Of a stretch of DNA of 64,000 bases, positions 25,601-36,995 are shown piece after piece. The translations under genes were made by a program, and so were the position numbers. The number at the start of each line of letters is the position of its first letter. Positions within the stretch are counted from its first letter, which is position 1. The notes under the pieces were generated by a model. That model was not told where the DNA came from, did not search any database, and worked only from the letters and a program-made list of their open reading frames with translations. Origin of the DNA: Camarhynchus parvulus (lineage: Eukaryota; Chordata; Aves; Passeriformes; Thraupidae); assembly GCF_901933205.1 (NCBI RefSeq), contig NC_044574.1, positions 49,323,609-49,387,608 on the forward strand. The letters are read 5' to 3'.

Positions 25601-27124
25601 AAACTCTAACAAAAATGGCTAGATATCAGCTGATACCACAATTCCACAAGACCTTCATGCTACCTTTGAAAGATCTCGTTCACCAGATTTATCTGGGCCC
25701 AGTGTCAGATTTACACAGCTCTTGCTAAATCCAGGAAATTAATTATATCAAGGTAATTTTAGCCCGATGAAGCCCTCTTCTGACTTGGAACCTTTGCAAG
25801 TCAACACAGCACAAAAAAAGATCAAAACACCTCAAAACACCTTGAATATCAAGCACAATGTTTTCAAATTTCATTTGGCTTATACACTACACACTTTCTA
25901 ACACTCCAAGGAACATCATACTCAACAGCTAAAAACTATTTATCGTCCTGCAAAAAATGCGCATGCCAAAGTCAGTTCCCTGCTAGAAAAGATGCACTTA
26001 CTGTGCAGATAAGAAATGCAGATGAACAATCAGAATCTGGATTTCTTGGTGTTTTAAAACAAAACTGAACCCAGGCTTTTTTCTTATACCATTGCAGGAT
26101 ATGTGACATTTTTCTAAATAGGAAGAAACGAACACTCAGGAAAGAATAGAGGCAGTATGAACAAAATTAAAACCTTAATGGTTGGGAAATTTGAAAGAAA
26201 GACTGCCAATCAGCCAGGTCATGTCAGAGCTGTGAAGTGTAACATAGTTCCACCTCTGCCCCACAGAACCATCAAGTCTATCAGCAAGGCCACTGGCCTT
26301 TTCTTCATGGTATGATTTTAATGCATTGTTTCTTTTTTTTTTTCTTCCAAAAATCTCTAACCTCATCTGAACTCTTTCCCTTCACTCTCCTCATTTTCTT
26401 TTATGCTCTCACTTTGCCCTTCAGTATCTCATTTAATTAGTTTCTGGCCTTAGCTAGAGACACTTAGAATAGTTTTTTTGTTGATCTACATTTTCATGAT
26501 AGACTTCTTAGAAATAAGACTCTTTTGTCACAGTCTTTCTTTGCTCAATATCAACCTAGAGCAAATGTGCCAACTTACATGAGAGTCAAAGATCTGAAGA
26601 GCTAAATGGTTACAGGCTAGAAGCCTTTTAGAACAGGGACAATATTTGGGGTGGAATTTCCTGCAGATCAGAAAATCCTTGTGTCATTGTAACATTTTTT
26701 GGATTCACAAGATATAAAGCAAATACTTCATATTTAGATGTGTTTGATTTTAAAGGAAACACTATGTTATGTTGAAAGAAATAAATCATCCTGGGCTGAC
26801 CACTCCTCAATTTTTGCAGTTTAGATGGAAACTTCCTGATTGACTGTATGTGAAATGATGTTAAATGATTGCATGAGTGTTTGTTTCGTCTTAAGGATCT
26901 AACTGCAAAAAAAGCATCTTGAAATTTATTCCTCTACATAATGCAAAAAACTCTACTTGTTTTGGGGGTTTTTTGGAGAGTGGCCAGTAGCAGATGCACA
27001 AGGATAAGACCAAAGCAAGATCAAAGCAGTATTTCCCAGGTACACTAAAGCTTATACTAATCCAAGACATAAGGCCCCGTGAATGGGATGTGGTGATGTG
27101 ATTAGCACTCTCCAGTGATTTTTC
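22604..27124. other. Intergenic DNA, nothing recognised
   Basis: 4.5 kb of AT-rich sequence without an exon, RNA gene or clear repeat. The longest frame is 115 codons (24250 plus) and shows no domain. Confidence 0.45.
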
Positions 27125-27300
27125 TATTTCTCTTGAATTTATTCGGTCACTTTTTGAACCTTCGTAAGCTCTTAGCACCCACACCATCCAATGGCAACAA
27201 GCTCTACAGATTAGGTGCATGTTGTATTAGAAAGCATTTCCTCATATTTCCTTCAAACCTGCTCATCCATTACCTTGCTCCTCTTACAAAACCTGTTCTG
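27125..27300 (+). mobile_element. Ancient CR1/L3-like LINE remnant
   Basis: The string from TTTTTGAACCTTCGTAAGCT through GGCAACAAGCTCTACAGATT, GCATTTCCTCATATTTCCTT and AAACCTGCTCATCCATTACC follows the order of an old CR1/L3-type LINE segment common in birds and reptiles ('GAGTTCCACAGTTTAA...GTGAAGAAGTATTTCCTTTT...AACCTGCTGCC'). Identity is low, as expected for a very old insertion. Confidence 0.5.
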
Positions 27301-30300
27301 TTCCACTGATCAGACTGCAGACCTTTTCCTGCATGCCAGATTTCAGAGGCTGGAATACCCTGACCAAAAACCCACAAGCTTCGAGTCAATGCTGAGCTCC
27401 TGCTGCACGCCTGGGCTCTTGATATAAGCTCGTATTAAAGGCATTTCTGATAGGGGTTGGCAAACTTGTTCTCAGATGACAATTTGCCAACAGATGTTCC
27501 TGAAACACACAGAATAGGTTTAAGTGTCTTAACCTGATCTGAGTGTGTCTGCAGCATAAAGCACAAAGAGAAATGATGCTGTCTCTGTGACAGCCAATTG
27601 CTGGCAGCTTTAACCGTGAACATCTACATTAATATTTCTCCTTTACTGCTTTGTGTGTATTTGTAGCCCTCAAAAGCAATAAAAGAAAAATTAAGCCCTC
27701 ACTGTCACAACCCATAAACTAATTTTGCTAACAAAGAACAGAAAAGGAGGGGTTCAAAAGGAGCGGAATTTCTCTTTCCATTCCTAGGAAGCAGCCAAGC
27801 AGCCACGTGGTGTTACCCTGACCTTTCTTTAGCCATTTGTTCCTCTCTGCTTCTCCCTTGGATGTGTTTCTGTGTCACTTAGCAGTTGCATAAATAATGT
27901 CAAGAGGCCTCATGTGATGGAAGGCTGCAGTGAGCCATGAGACATTCCAGCTTTAATTAGGTACACAAACTAAACCCAGCAGTAATATGTCTGGGGTACC
28001 ATGAATGTCACAGTCACAAGTCCTTTCCTGGTGAGGGCAGCACATTGTTAGAAGGCATAACAGAAGGTACTATTTATTACAGAAGCCACTTTAGCTTTCA
28101 GGTGCTCTGTTTCAATTGGCAGATATTCTGTTGAACAAAGACCTCAGGGTATTCTCTCTTCACCTGCCAGTTTTTAAGGCTAGGTTTTTCTGGGAGGATC
28201 TGGGGAGCAATGGCCACAACCAGCAGAGGCACTATCTTGAGGCACACAAAACTATGTGAGCAACACAGGCAGCATTCCTGCTGCAGGAAATCCTTTGGAA
28301 GCGTTTCTGGCTGCTTGAATAATGAAGAGCCAGTGCAAGGTTCTTTGCAGCTTGAGGATGTTGCAGGCTGTGCCCAGCCAGGCCCTGCTCTGCTCTCCAT
28401 GAACAGGGAGCTCAGCTCATCCCGTGCTCAGTTATTGCAGCTGACAGCTGGTTCTGGAAGCCTGGCTGTACAGCAGAGCTTCTAAAGAAGCACAGCTTTA
28501 AAAGAGCAGGGGTTGGGGGTACAAAAAGGGATCTTGACTCTCACGCGCCTGGCAGGCCAGACTGTGCTAAGACAATCTATCAGAAGGCAATGATGCAAGT
28601 GAGGACAATCCAAATGCTTTCACAAAATAGTCAGTTCTTTAAAGTGGGCCTGTAGAAAAAAAATTATTGCATAGGTATGGTTAATACTAGCACAAATCTA
28701 ATGGTCCCCAGTAGAAGCAGCTGAAAAACAATTTCCCTAAGCACTTTCATAACCACTGATAACCATTGGATTTGTAAGCTACAATATTTTAGAGCTAGTT
28801 AAAGGCACAGCATTTGTAGCTTCTATGGAAGTTACAGGTTTGGGGTTTTTTTACTTGAAAAACACTGGTTATTTCAGTGTTTATTGCAGCTATTTAAATA
28901 TCTTGACAGGTTTAGATGAACTGAAGTGAGACCTCATGACTCACCTTAAATAAACTAATGTTTCTAATCAGCCAGTGTTAATTTAAATTTATCTTTAGTG
29001 GTTTGACCAGTCATTATTCTTGCAGTTGAGAGAAACAGGTGAAGTTATGATTTTTTTTCCCTTTGTTTTCCTGGCCAATTTGTCTCAGTTGTGTGTACCA
29101 GCTAAGTTTCCTGTAGAAGTTTTCTATACAGAGTATGTCTGTCCAGATCTGCTCCTCTGGATGTCTCAGAGTGTTTAGTGCTGCTTAAAAAGGATGCAGG
29201 AAGGCCAGGTGCATAAGGTGGGGAAGGAGAATCTACAGCTTCCACTGTGGTGTGAATCAGGCCACAGGAGGCTAGGTCATAAAATATATCTTTCAGAGGG
29301 GAAGTTTAAATATAATCTAAACTGTACAGCTGCAGTGAAACAGGCAGCTCAAGATACTCCTGTTGAAACAGTTTGGAGGAGGAAGGCGAAGGTTTTTTTG
29401 AGAGATGACGAAAGCACTACATGAATTGATTATTCGGTATTTGGAAAGCAACCACCTCTTTAATAAAGTATCAGAATGTAAACACTTCTTGTTTTCTTCC
29501 TTTGCAGAAAGTTCAAAAGTTTAATCTCATTTTGGAATTTTCTCTGAGCTCATTGAACAGATATGCAGTAGAATAACTTAGCTGTGCCTTCTGTGTTGAA
29601 GTGTAAACATAATTTACTGTACAGTGCAGTCTCAAAGCTGACCATATCTTACCCATTTCTAGCAAATTCCTACCTCTTCTATATTTTATATTAAAGGATA
29701 TTCTGATGTAGCAAGTCAATTCAAACATGTACAACTAAGCATATGCCAAACATTGAGCATATATCTAGGTCCAATACAATGAGTGCTGTACTTGGATTTC
29801 AGCATATAATCAAAATCTCTGACTTGACTAGAAAAAAAAGTCTGTCTTTTAGCAGAACTTCTTATTCTTTAGTATAAGATCTGCTTGAAAATTAATATGG
29901 ATTTGTACACAACCAAGTAACAGGGCCTGCATCCTTGAGACAGCAGCATTTGGGATAAAGGCTTGCTGAGAGAGTTTGGTGCAGCGCTCGAGGTCTGAAC
30001 TGCTTTTCTCAGCTGTGGCTGAGGCAAAGCTGCTCTCTAGTGGAACTGAGGCAGAAAAACGCTCCAGTCACACCTCCTCAGCTCCTTTGCTTCACTACAG
30101 CTCTGCTGCTGAGGGGTCTCGTGTGTCTGGAGGGCCCTTATGAAACACGGAGATCATCCCAAGTGGCAGACCTGATGTATGGCTCAGAGGGAAGTTTGCA
30201 CTCCATTTGCAGCTCCCCTCAGTGCAGCCCCTGCATCTCCATGGGCTGCATCATTAAACCACCAGAACATCTGGAGTTGTCAAGATTATGGACAGGTTAT

Positions 30301-31988
30301 TTCCCCAGAATATCTCATCTCTGTGGACCCAAAAATATTTCATCTCTCTGTTTTTAACGACCACTGGTGTCGTATTATGTTAAATTTTCAGAGATTTTAA
30401 GTGCCTTAATAGGACATGAGTTCTTTATAATGTGTCCCAAGAGCACCAGACCTTCAGGCTGCTTAAATCACTGTGGATACACAGAAGTCAAGTAGTAGAG
30501 CCAAAGCTGGAGTTATTACCAGTAGGTGAGTTAAAGTGAGGCTAAGATCAGTCCCTGTTTTTTGAAGGATACAAGATGTGCCTTGGAAAATGTCCAAACC
30601 TCACCTGACAGGAAAATTGATTAGAACTAAAGGGCTTTTGGTTACTGCATAGCAGTCAATAGCAACCAGAAGGAACACTGTGTGTTGTATTAATTTCACT
30701 TGTGTGAACTCTATGTTCTGAACTAAAGCCATAGATGAAAAAAAATCATAAGAAAAACTAATTCAGATGTACAAACAACAGAGGTGCAGAATTATTAATT
30801 ACTGCAGAGTTATTAAAAAATACAGTAGGGAACATATTTGGTGGCTGAATATTACATGCATTGAAGTCAATTTGGCTTTACAAGCACAGATACCACTGGA
30901 AGTTTTGCTGCCATCTCCTGTTACAGGGCCAGTATGGCCATGGCCAGCAGGTCTGGACTCTGGGCTGCTGTGCCACAGGGAAGAGGTGAGGATGCCAAAG
31001 AATCTGCTGTTCACAGATTAAGGAGGAGTTTGTGGACTCTGCGGAAATTAACTTTGTTTCTTCTTCCAAAAGAAATGCAAAATTTCAGAAGGATTTGCCA
31101 AATATTCTTGGCATGAGAAGTAGAATTGAGGAAACATTTCTCTTGGTGTTTGTAAAATGAAGTACTTTCAGAGCTTCTGAGGTAAATTTTGTGCTACCCA
31201 TGATCTTATCTTCATTTTTACAGACTGAAAAAAATAACCAGGACAAAATAGGTGAATCAGAAACGGACTGTGTGACCACTTGCTCTATAGAAGTGCTAAG
31301 GCTCTGGAGTTTGTGATCTATGCTGTGTCTCTGTTGCTGGTAGGCCCTCACCTGTTGGATGAAAGGTTCATCAGGCAAGTCATGATTGATGATTGCATCT
31401 CAGATATGCCCTTGTCATGAGCACAGCAGAGAGCTTCTGAATCTTTCCTGCTATCTGTGTGTGCAGCACTGTGAATCTGGTTTGGTGATCTAGAATTCAC
31501 ACTAGTACTGCCAATAACAAAGAAACATTCTCTGTCTGAATATCAAGTCTTCATTTTCTGCTGAACATTTTAGCCTGCACACTGAATTGCAGATTTGGTG
31601 ATAGGGACAGCTCTTCAAGATGCTAGTTTCAAAAATACAAAGATCGTTTAAAAGCTGTTCGCAGCTGATTTAGGGGAAAAAAGAGACACACGAGGGACTT
31701 TATTTCCTGATAGCTGTGCCTTCATCTCGACTGTCAGCGATGTGATTCTGTCACAGGCTTTCTTTGCCAAACATCAAAATACCTCCCTTTGCAGGGGTAA
31801 TGTTAGCTATCTCTTTTTGAAATGGCATCAAGGGAATGTGCTTTTCTAACTTCAGCTTCCAAAATGAGAAGCTAAGGTTTGAGCTCTTCTTCTTGCACTG
31901 AAGAAACCAAGTTACTTAATACCTTCTGTTTCAGAGAACAGTCTCCTTTTGTGCTTCGTATACCACAGTCTCCATCATCGCCATTTTT

Positions 31989-32065
31989 AAAAACAAATAA
32001 AAAAAACAAAACAAAATGAAACAAAAAAAAGGACATAAAACAAACAAAAAAGAAAACCCCAAAAG
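31989..32065. repeat. A-rich (AAAC)n-like simple repeat
   Basis: Irregular AAAC/AAAAAC units on the plus strand. Confidence 0.85.
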
Positions 32066-33710
32066 ATACAACAAATTTCTTTCTTTTTTTTCCAGTCATC
32101 ATAAAGCTGTAGCCCATACATCATCAGTCAGGTGCATGAATAAAACATTATGAAGCAATTTTTCTTCTGCCTTGTCCTGTTTCAGCCCCTTTTCAAGTTG
32201 TTGGCTTCAGGCAATAATTTGTCAATGCAAGTGTGCCATGTTTTCTTCTGACTGCAGGAAAAGTGACTTTGAATAAAGGAGGGTGGAAATTCTGAGGCTG
32301 TAACAGCTCTGGGCCTAAAGGCAGGGCTGTGGACTGACAGGGAGCATCGTCTTACAGCCATGCCCATGGAAAGAGATTTTGGCCTTCAGAGAATGGAGAG
32401 TTATTCCAGAAACACACAAATTGATTGAAACACAGTAATGCATTCAGTAAAGGCAATTAAGGTTAAGGGTTAAAGATGTTTTTCATGTCTGTCTTATGCC
32501 CCTCTAACCACGGGCAATTCCACTCCCCTCTCACACCCCCGTCCCATGATTAAGTAGTGAGGCAGAGCAAGGATTGGACCTGGAGCTAGGAAAGCAACAC
32601 CCTCTTCAAATCCATTTGTCTTAACAAGGCCATAAAATCACAGTCCAAAACAGAAAGCTGTCCACCTTCCCTGAGGCTTCTGGAAGACTGAAACCTCAAG
32701 AAGGATACCGATGGTTCTTCAGGTACTGACACTCTCCTAAATCTCCCCATTGCTCATTTGCTTCAAAATCTGGCATCAGCACACTGTGGATCAGGCTCTA
32801 AAATTCTACTTTAATGCTTTTGTCGTGAGCTTTGAGGAGGAGATGTTGCCTCTTGCAGGAAGGAAAACGTTGAAATAAAATAGAAGGAGGAATAGAGGGA
32901 GAGTATAAAAAGATATTCAGATTTAAATAAAGCCTATTTTGCAGATGCTAGGGTTAAGGTGCTCAACAATCAATACAGCTGACGTTTTACTCTAATTGTC
33001 GTCCTCATTGCTCTTTTCTATCAAGCCCACATGCTATGAGAAGCAGTGAAGAGACAATTTCATATCTACTAATTATTATCATGATGTTATTAATTTAGAC
33101 TAAGGATAATAATAAGATTGGGTGTGTGTAGAAAGAATTCATTATGAAATTAATTGCACTGATTAGGGTCAACACATGAGATAAGGTTTATAAAGCATTT
33201 TAGAAACAATTAGTTTTGATGGCTATTTGGCATCCTAAGACATGTAAATCTAGAGCACGCATTTTACATTTCTCCCCCTCCCCATTCATATGCTAAGTCC
33301 TCTGATAAATGCAGCTTGTTCAAAAGAAAATTGAAATCAGTGGATTGAAGCAAAGCTGGATAATGAGGTATTATTGATATATTCTGTAAATGCTTCAATT
33401 ATTCCTGCCTTCGGGTTTGAAATAATTTCAAAGAAACAAAGAAATATAGTAAAAATGGCTTTTTACAAAGTCAATTTTAATGTCTCCATTGCATTTTGGT
33501 TGTTGTCTTTTCCCCTTAATAGATATAGAAAGGGCTTGATTATAGTTATCTTTCTGAATATACTGTTGCTTTTTGCAATTCCTTTCTCTTGACTCTCAAG
33601 GGCTCTCTCACAGAATGGTGGCCCTCAGTTATGTGAAGCACCTGTTCCCAATTCATCTCTGTAAATGAGACTTAACATGGCTTTGTCTCCTTGCATCCTA
33701 AATGCCATTT

Positions 33711-33732
33711 CTTCTTTTCTTTCTTTCTTTCT
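33711..33732. repeat. (CTTT)n microsatellite
   Basis: About five CTTT units, slightly imperfect. Confidence 0.8.
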
Positions 33733-33912
33733 CCTGAATCCTTAAAGAAAACAACTGTCAGAAGGAGCTAGCAGAAACATCCTTTAAAGTAAAGAGTGAT
33801 TGTGCATTCAGGATGTTCTTTACCAGAAAGGTCTGCAGTAGTAGTCTACATTCCTCCCTAATGCAGCTGATTTCAATGTGGCCATACTTGGTCAATCTTG
33901 GCAGCAATCATC

Positions 33913-33948
33913 TATTTAGGATGAGATCCTAAGATCTCATCCTAAATA
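33913..33948. repeat. Perfect 16-bp inverted repeat with 4-nt loop
   Basis: The left arm TATTTAGGATGAGATC (33913-33928) and right arm GATCTCATCCTAAATA (33933-33948) are exact reverse complements separated by CTAA. Outside them, GGCAGC/GGCTGC-type pairing can extend the stem after small internal loops. The arms are too short and the loop too tight for a normal pre-miRNA. A cruciform, a template-switch product or a small palindromic element is more likely. Confidence 0.9.
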
Positions 33949-36849
33949 CAGGCTGCTCACATCAAAGAGGCACTTTAGCTAAACTTAACCACTTCTGACC
34001 CAGCAGAGGTCTGATCCTTGCTGCCACAACAGGTGGGCTCTCAGAGGTTCATCAGTGTGGCTGCCCTGAAAGCAGACATACCCGTTTAGGTCTTGCTCAT
34101 CTCACTGTGCAGTCAGTCAGACTGACCATGGAAACAAATACAACTATACAACAGATGAGAAGTCCTCAGGCATTTTTTTTTCGAGAAGCAGTTGTCATTA
34201 TCTACATCTTTTCCCATGGGGAAACTGAGGCCCTAAGGTCCGTGACTAATGTACCCAGAAGACCAAAGTGCGGCTGGCATCCAGCCTGCTTCTCCAGAGC
34301 CCTGGCACTGAAAGGACATTAGGGAGCTGTGGGTACACAAGCACAGCATCCACAGCTTCCTGGATTCAAATCCCTGGGAAACACAGGGGGGTGCAATTAG
34401 GAACGGAACCAGAGCTCACTGAAGTCGGTGGAAATCTTTCCAATTATTTCAACAGGTATCTGGCACCAGCCCCTGATGGATCCTCTGGGGCTGCGTGCTA
34501 CCTGCTCTGTGTGGCTCATTAACAGCAAAACCCATGGTGAGCATGCAACTCCTCAGCTGGCAACTTTGCAGGTATCTGTGCTTATCTTTCCATTGCAAGC
34601 AGCAGCTAACAGGGACAGGGTGGGGAAAAGAGTGTAAGAGGGGAGAGATCAGCCATGGCAAACCACAAGAGGAAGCAGCTTACAGGAGTGGCAGGACCCC
34701 TTGTTCACTTTTGCCTGTCCCCCAGGAGCTTGGCAGAAAGCTGACAGCTCTGTGGCAGTCAGTAGAGCAAACACCATTTCTCAGCTTATATTCTATTGAA
34801 AAAGTAGCTTGATCCTGTGATTGATCGATGCTCCTGGAGAGTCAATACTCAGATCACATGCAGTAAATCCCACAAGCAACACCAAAACTGCAGTGAGTGA
34901 CTATGTCTCAGCACACTGCCAAATTCTCTCTCCCCTCTCACACTAGAAACCCACCAAACTGATGGAGCTAAGTGAGTGACATCAACCCATTAGAAGCTAG
35001 AGGTTGGCTCATTTCAGTCTCAGAGACATCACCACTGGACATACAGCTCCATGGGAAAGGTCTAAAAAAACAGCACGTTCTTTAAAAGAGAAAGCAACAC
35101 AGACAGGAATTTTGGAGAGTTGCAATGATGCAGTACAATACCCCAGGTGATATGCCGCTCAAACCATGCCCTGCATCAGGGCAAGCTAGACTATTTCATT
35201 AGTCTAATAGAAGAACAAAAAAGAAAATAAAAAAATTTAAAAAAAAAAGAAAAGAAAAAAATTAAAAAGAGATTATACAGCAGCAGGCAGCCCTGCCGCT
35301 CAATACCAAGTGATAAAAATCAATTGTATGATCAATAGGCTTTTCTGTCCACAGGGCTTTGAAGATTCTGCTGTCATGCTCTCTGCTATAATTAGCACTT
35401 GATGAACTTAAAATGTTTGATGACTGTGAAATTGCATTCCTATAGAGACAATGCACATCTGGAATAACAGGATTCAATTCGGGCTCTATGGAGTGTCACG
35501 CCATTAAACACAGAACTTTAAATAGTTTTCACTGTGAAAATGGGGCAGCCTCTTTGACATGCTAACATCAGCTCCGGTCCACTTGCTCCTCAAATCATTG
35601 GTGTAGTAGACAATCTCCAAAATGCTCGGGATACGCTTTTAATACAACTACAATGTTTGCTTGTTTAGGAATGAATGTATTCTCCCAGCAGGAGAGAGGC
35701 CGACCACCCTTACTTCAATTTCACCTTCACAGTCAGAATGAAAGCAGAATGGGGTATATCCCTCTATGTACCAATAAATGCAGGGAGAGAGAAAGACTCA
35801 TTAACAAATTAACCCATTCTAGCTTCAGTACAAAATAAGCTGCTTTGTGATACAGATCACAAACTCTTTTGTTGGAAGAAAAAAGAGAAAATGCATTGCA
35901 AACATGATTGACTCCAACTCCCAGCTTTGCAGGGCTGAGAATGCAATGGAGATGTAGAGGAGAGTGTGTGTTTTCTTCTCCAGAAACAGTAATTTTCACT
36001 GTAACCATTTCTGCCTTGGATACAAAATGAAAACAGCCCTCTCTTGCCTGGGCTGGGAACACACACCTGAAAAGGAAAGCTGAACTGGAAAAGGGCAAGG
36101 AGAAGCTGACGTTTTCATGCCCAAGAGCAGCAGAAACTCAGCCACACCCTCACTTTAGAACAGACCCCTTCATAGGGTCAGGGTAACCTGCACTATGCGC
36201 TAGTCATCCTGGCAGCTAAAACCCCCCAAAGAAAAGGTGCATTGTATCAGACAGCTGTTTCCAAAGGGTGGACACACAGCGCAGATCAGGCGGGGTCACC
36301 AACCCTGCTCTAAGGGTTAATGCCAATGGAGTGTGAATGTGGCTTTGGGAAGACATTGGGTGAGCAGCTGGCCCTCTCAGAATGAGGGCCCACAACATGG
36401 GAGCAGTGTGTGGCAGCTCAGACTGGCCTAAGCTGCCTTTCACTCTACACAAAAGCCTAAAACCAGAAAAATAAAAAATGAAGGCCTGCAAATGGATCTT
36501 GAACTTACAGAGATGGTCAGGGCCAGTGTTCAGAACCAGGACACTGGTTTCTACTATCATACTGGGCAGATATTAAAAGAAGCTGAGGCAGAGACCCCAT
36601 CAGAATTATCTCTTTTAGTGCTGCCTCCTCTATCGTGGAAAAAAATTCTCTTCTGTCTCTCAACATGTCCTGTCATTTCCCCCAGAGTCCAAGGAAACAA
36701 ATGTAAGCCTAATATTCATAAATATTTTCATGGTTTCACTCTGACTACATGTGTTTCTACGCTGAAATTCAACGTGGATTCCTGCCTTAAATCTCATGCT
36801 TGATCTCTTCAGTTTTTAAGTCTGCTATGGGGAGCTTGTCATGAATTGT
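33949..36849. other. Intergenic DNA with an A-rich run and a weak MIR-like phrase
   Basis: No gene is recognised. At about 34205-34250 the text CATGGGGAAACTGAGGCCCT resembles the MIR core ('GAGGAAACTGAGGC'). An A-rich run occupies 35214-35271. The remainder is featureless to my reading. Confidence 0.4.
35214..35271. repeat. A-rich simple repeat
   Basis: A-rich tract with scattered G and T. No retrotransposon body is seen upstream. Confidence 0.85.
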
Positions 36850-36995
36850 GGAATATGCTGAGTTGCAAGGGATGCGCAAGGATCATTGAGCCTTACTCCT
36901 GGTCTTGCACAGGAGCCCCAAGAATCACACCATGGCCCTGAGAGCATTGTCCAAACACTTTTGGAGCTTTGTCAGTCTTCCCTGGGGAGCCTGAA
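36850..36995 (-). mobile_element. CR1 LINE 3'-end fragment
   Basis: The plus strand starts GAATATGCTGAGTTGCAAGG and continues CACAGGAGCCCCAAGAATCA, then GAGAGCATTGTCCAAACACT, then TCCCTGGGGAGCCTG. These mirror, in reverse, the 3' landmarks of the plus-strand CR1 at 16.7-16.87 kb, so this is the same LINE clade inserted in the opposite direction. It is 5'-truncated. Confidence 0.85.

Larger units (their letters stand above)
27301..33912. other. Intergenic DNA with scattered simple repeats
   Basis: No gene is recognised in 6.6 kb. It holds an A-rich run (31989-32065), a short CTTT repeat (33711-33732) and a weak SINE-like phrase near 32550-32600. The block at about 33040-33320 is dense in ATTA/TAAT and GATA cores, as in conserved non-coding elements. 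I cannot show conservation from one sequence. Confidence 0.4.

Noticed and set aside
33900..33956. Hairpin as a microRNA precursor
   Set aside because: The perfect stem is only 16 bp with a 4-nt loop, too small for Dicer processing, and no miRNA family is recognised.
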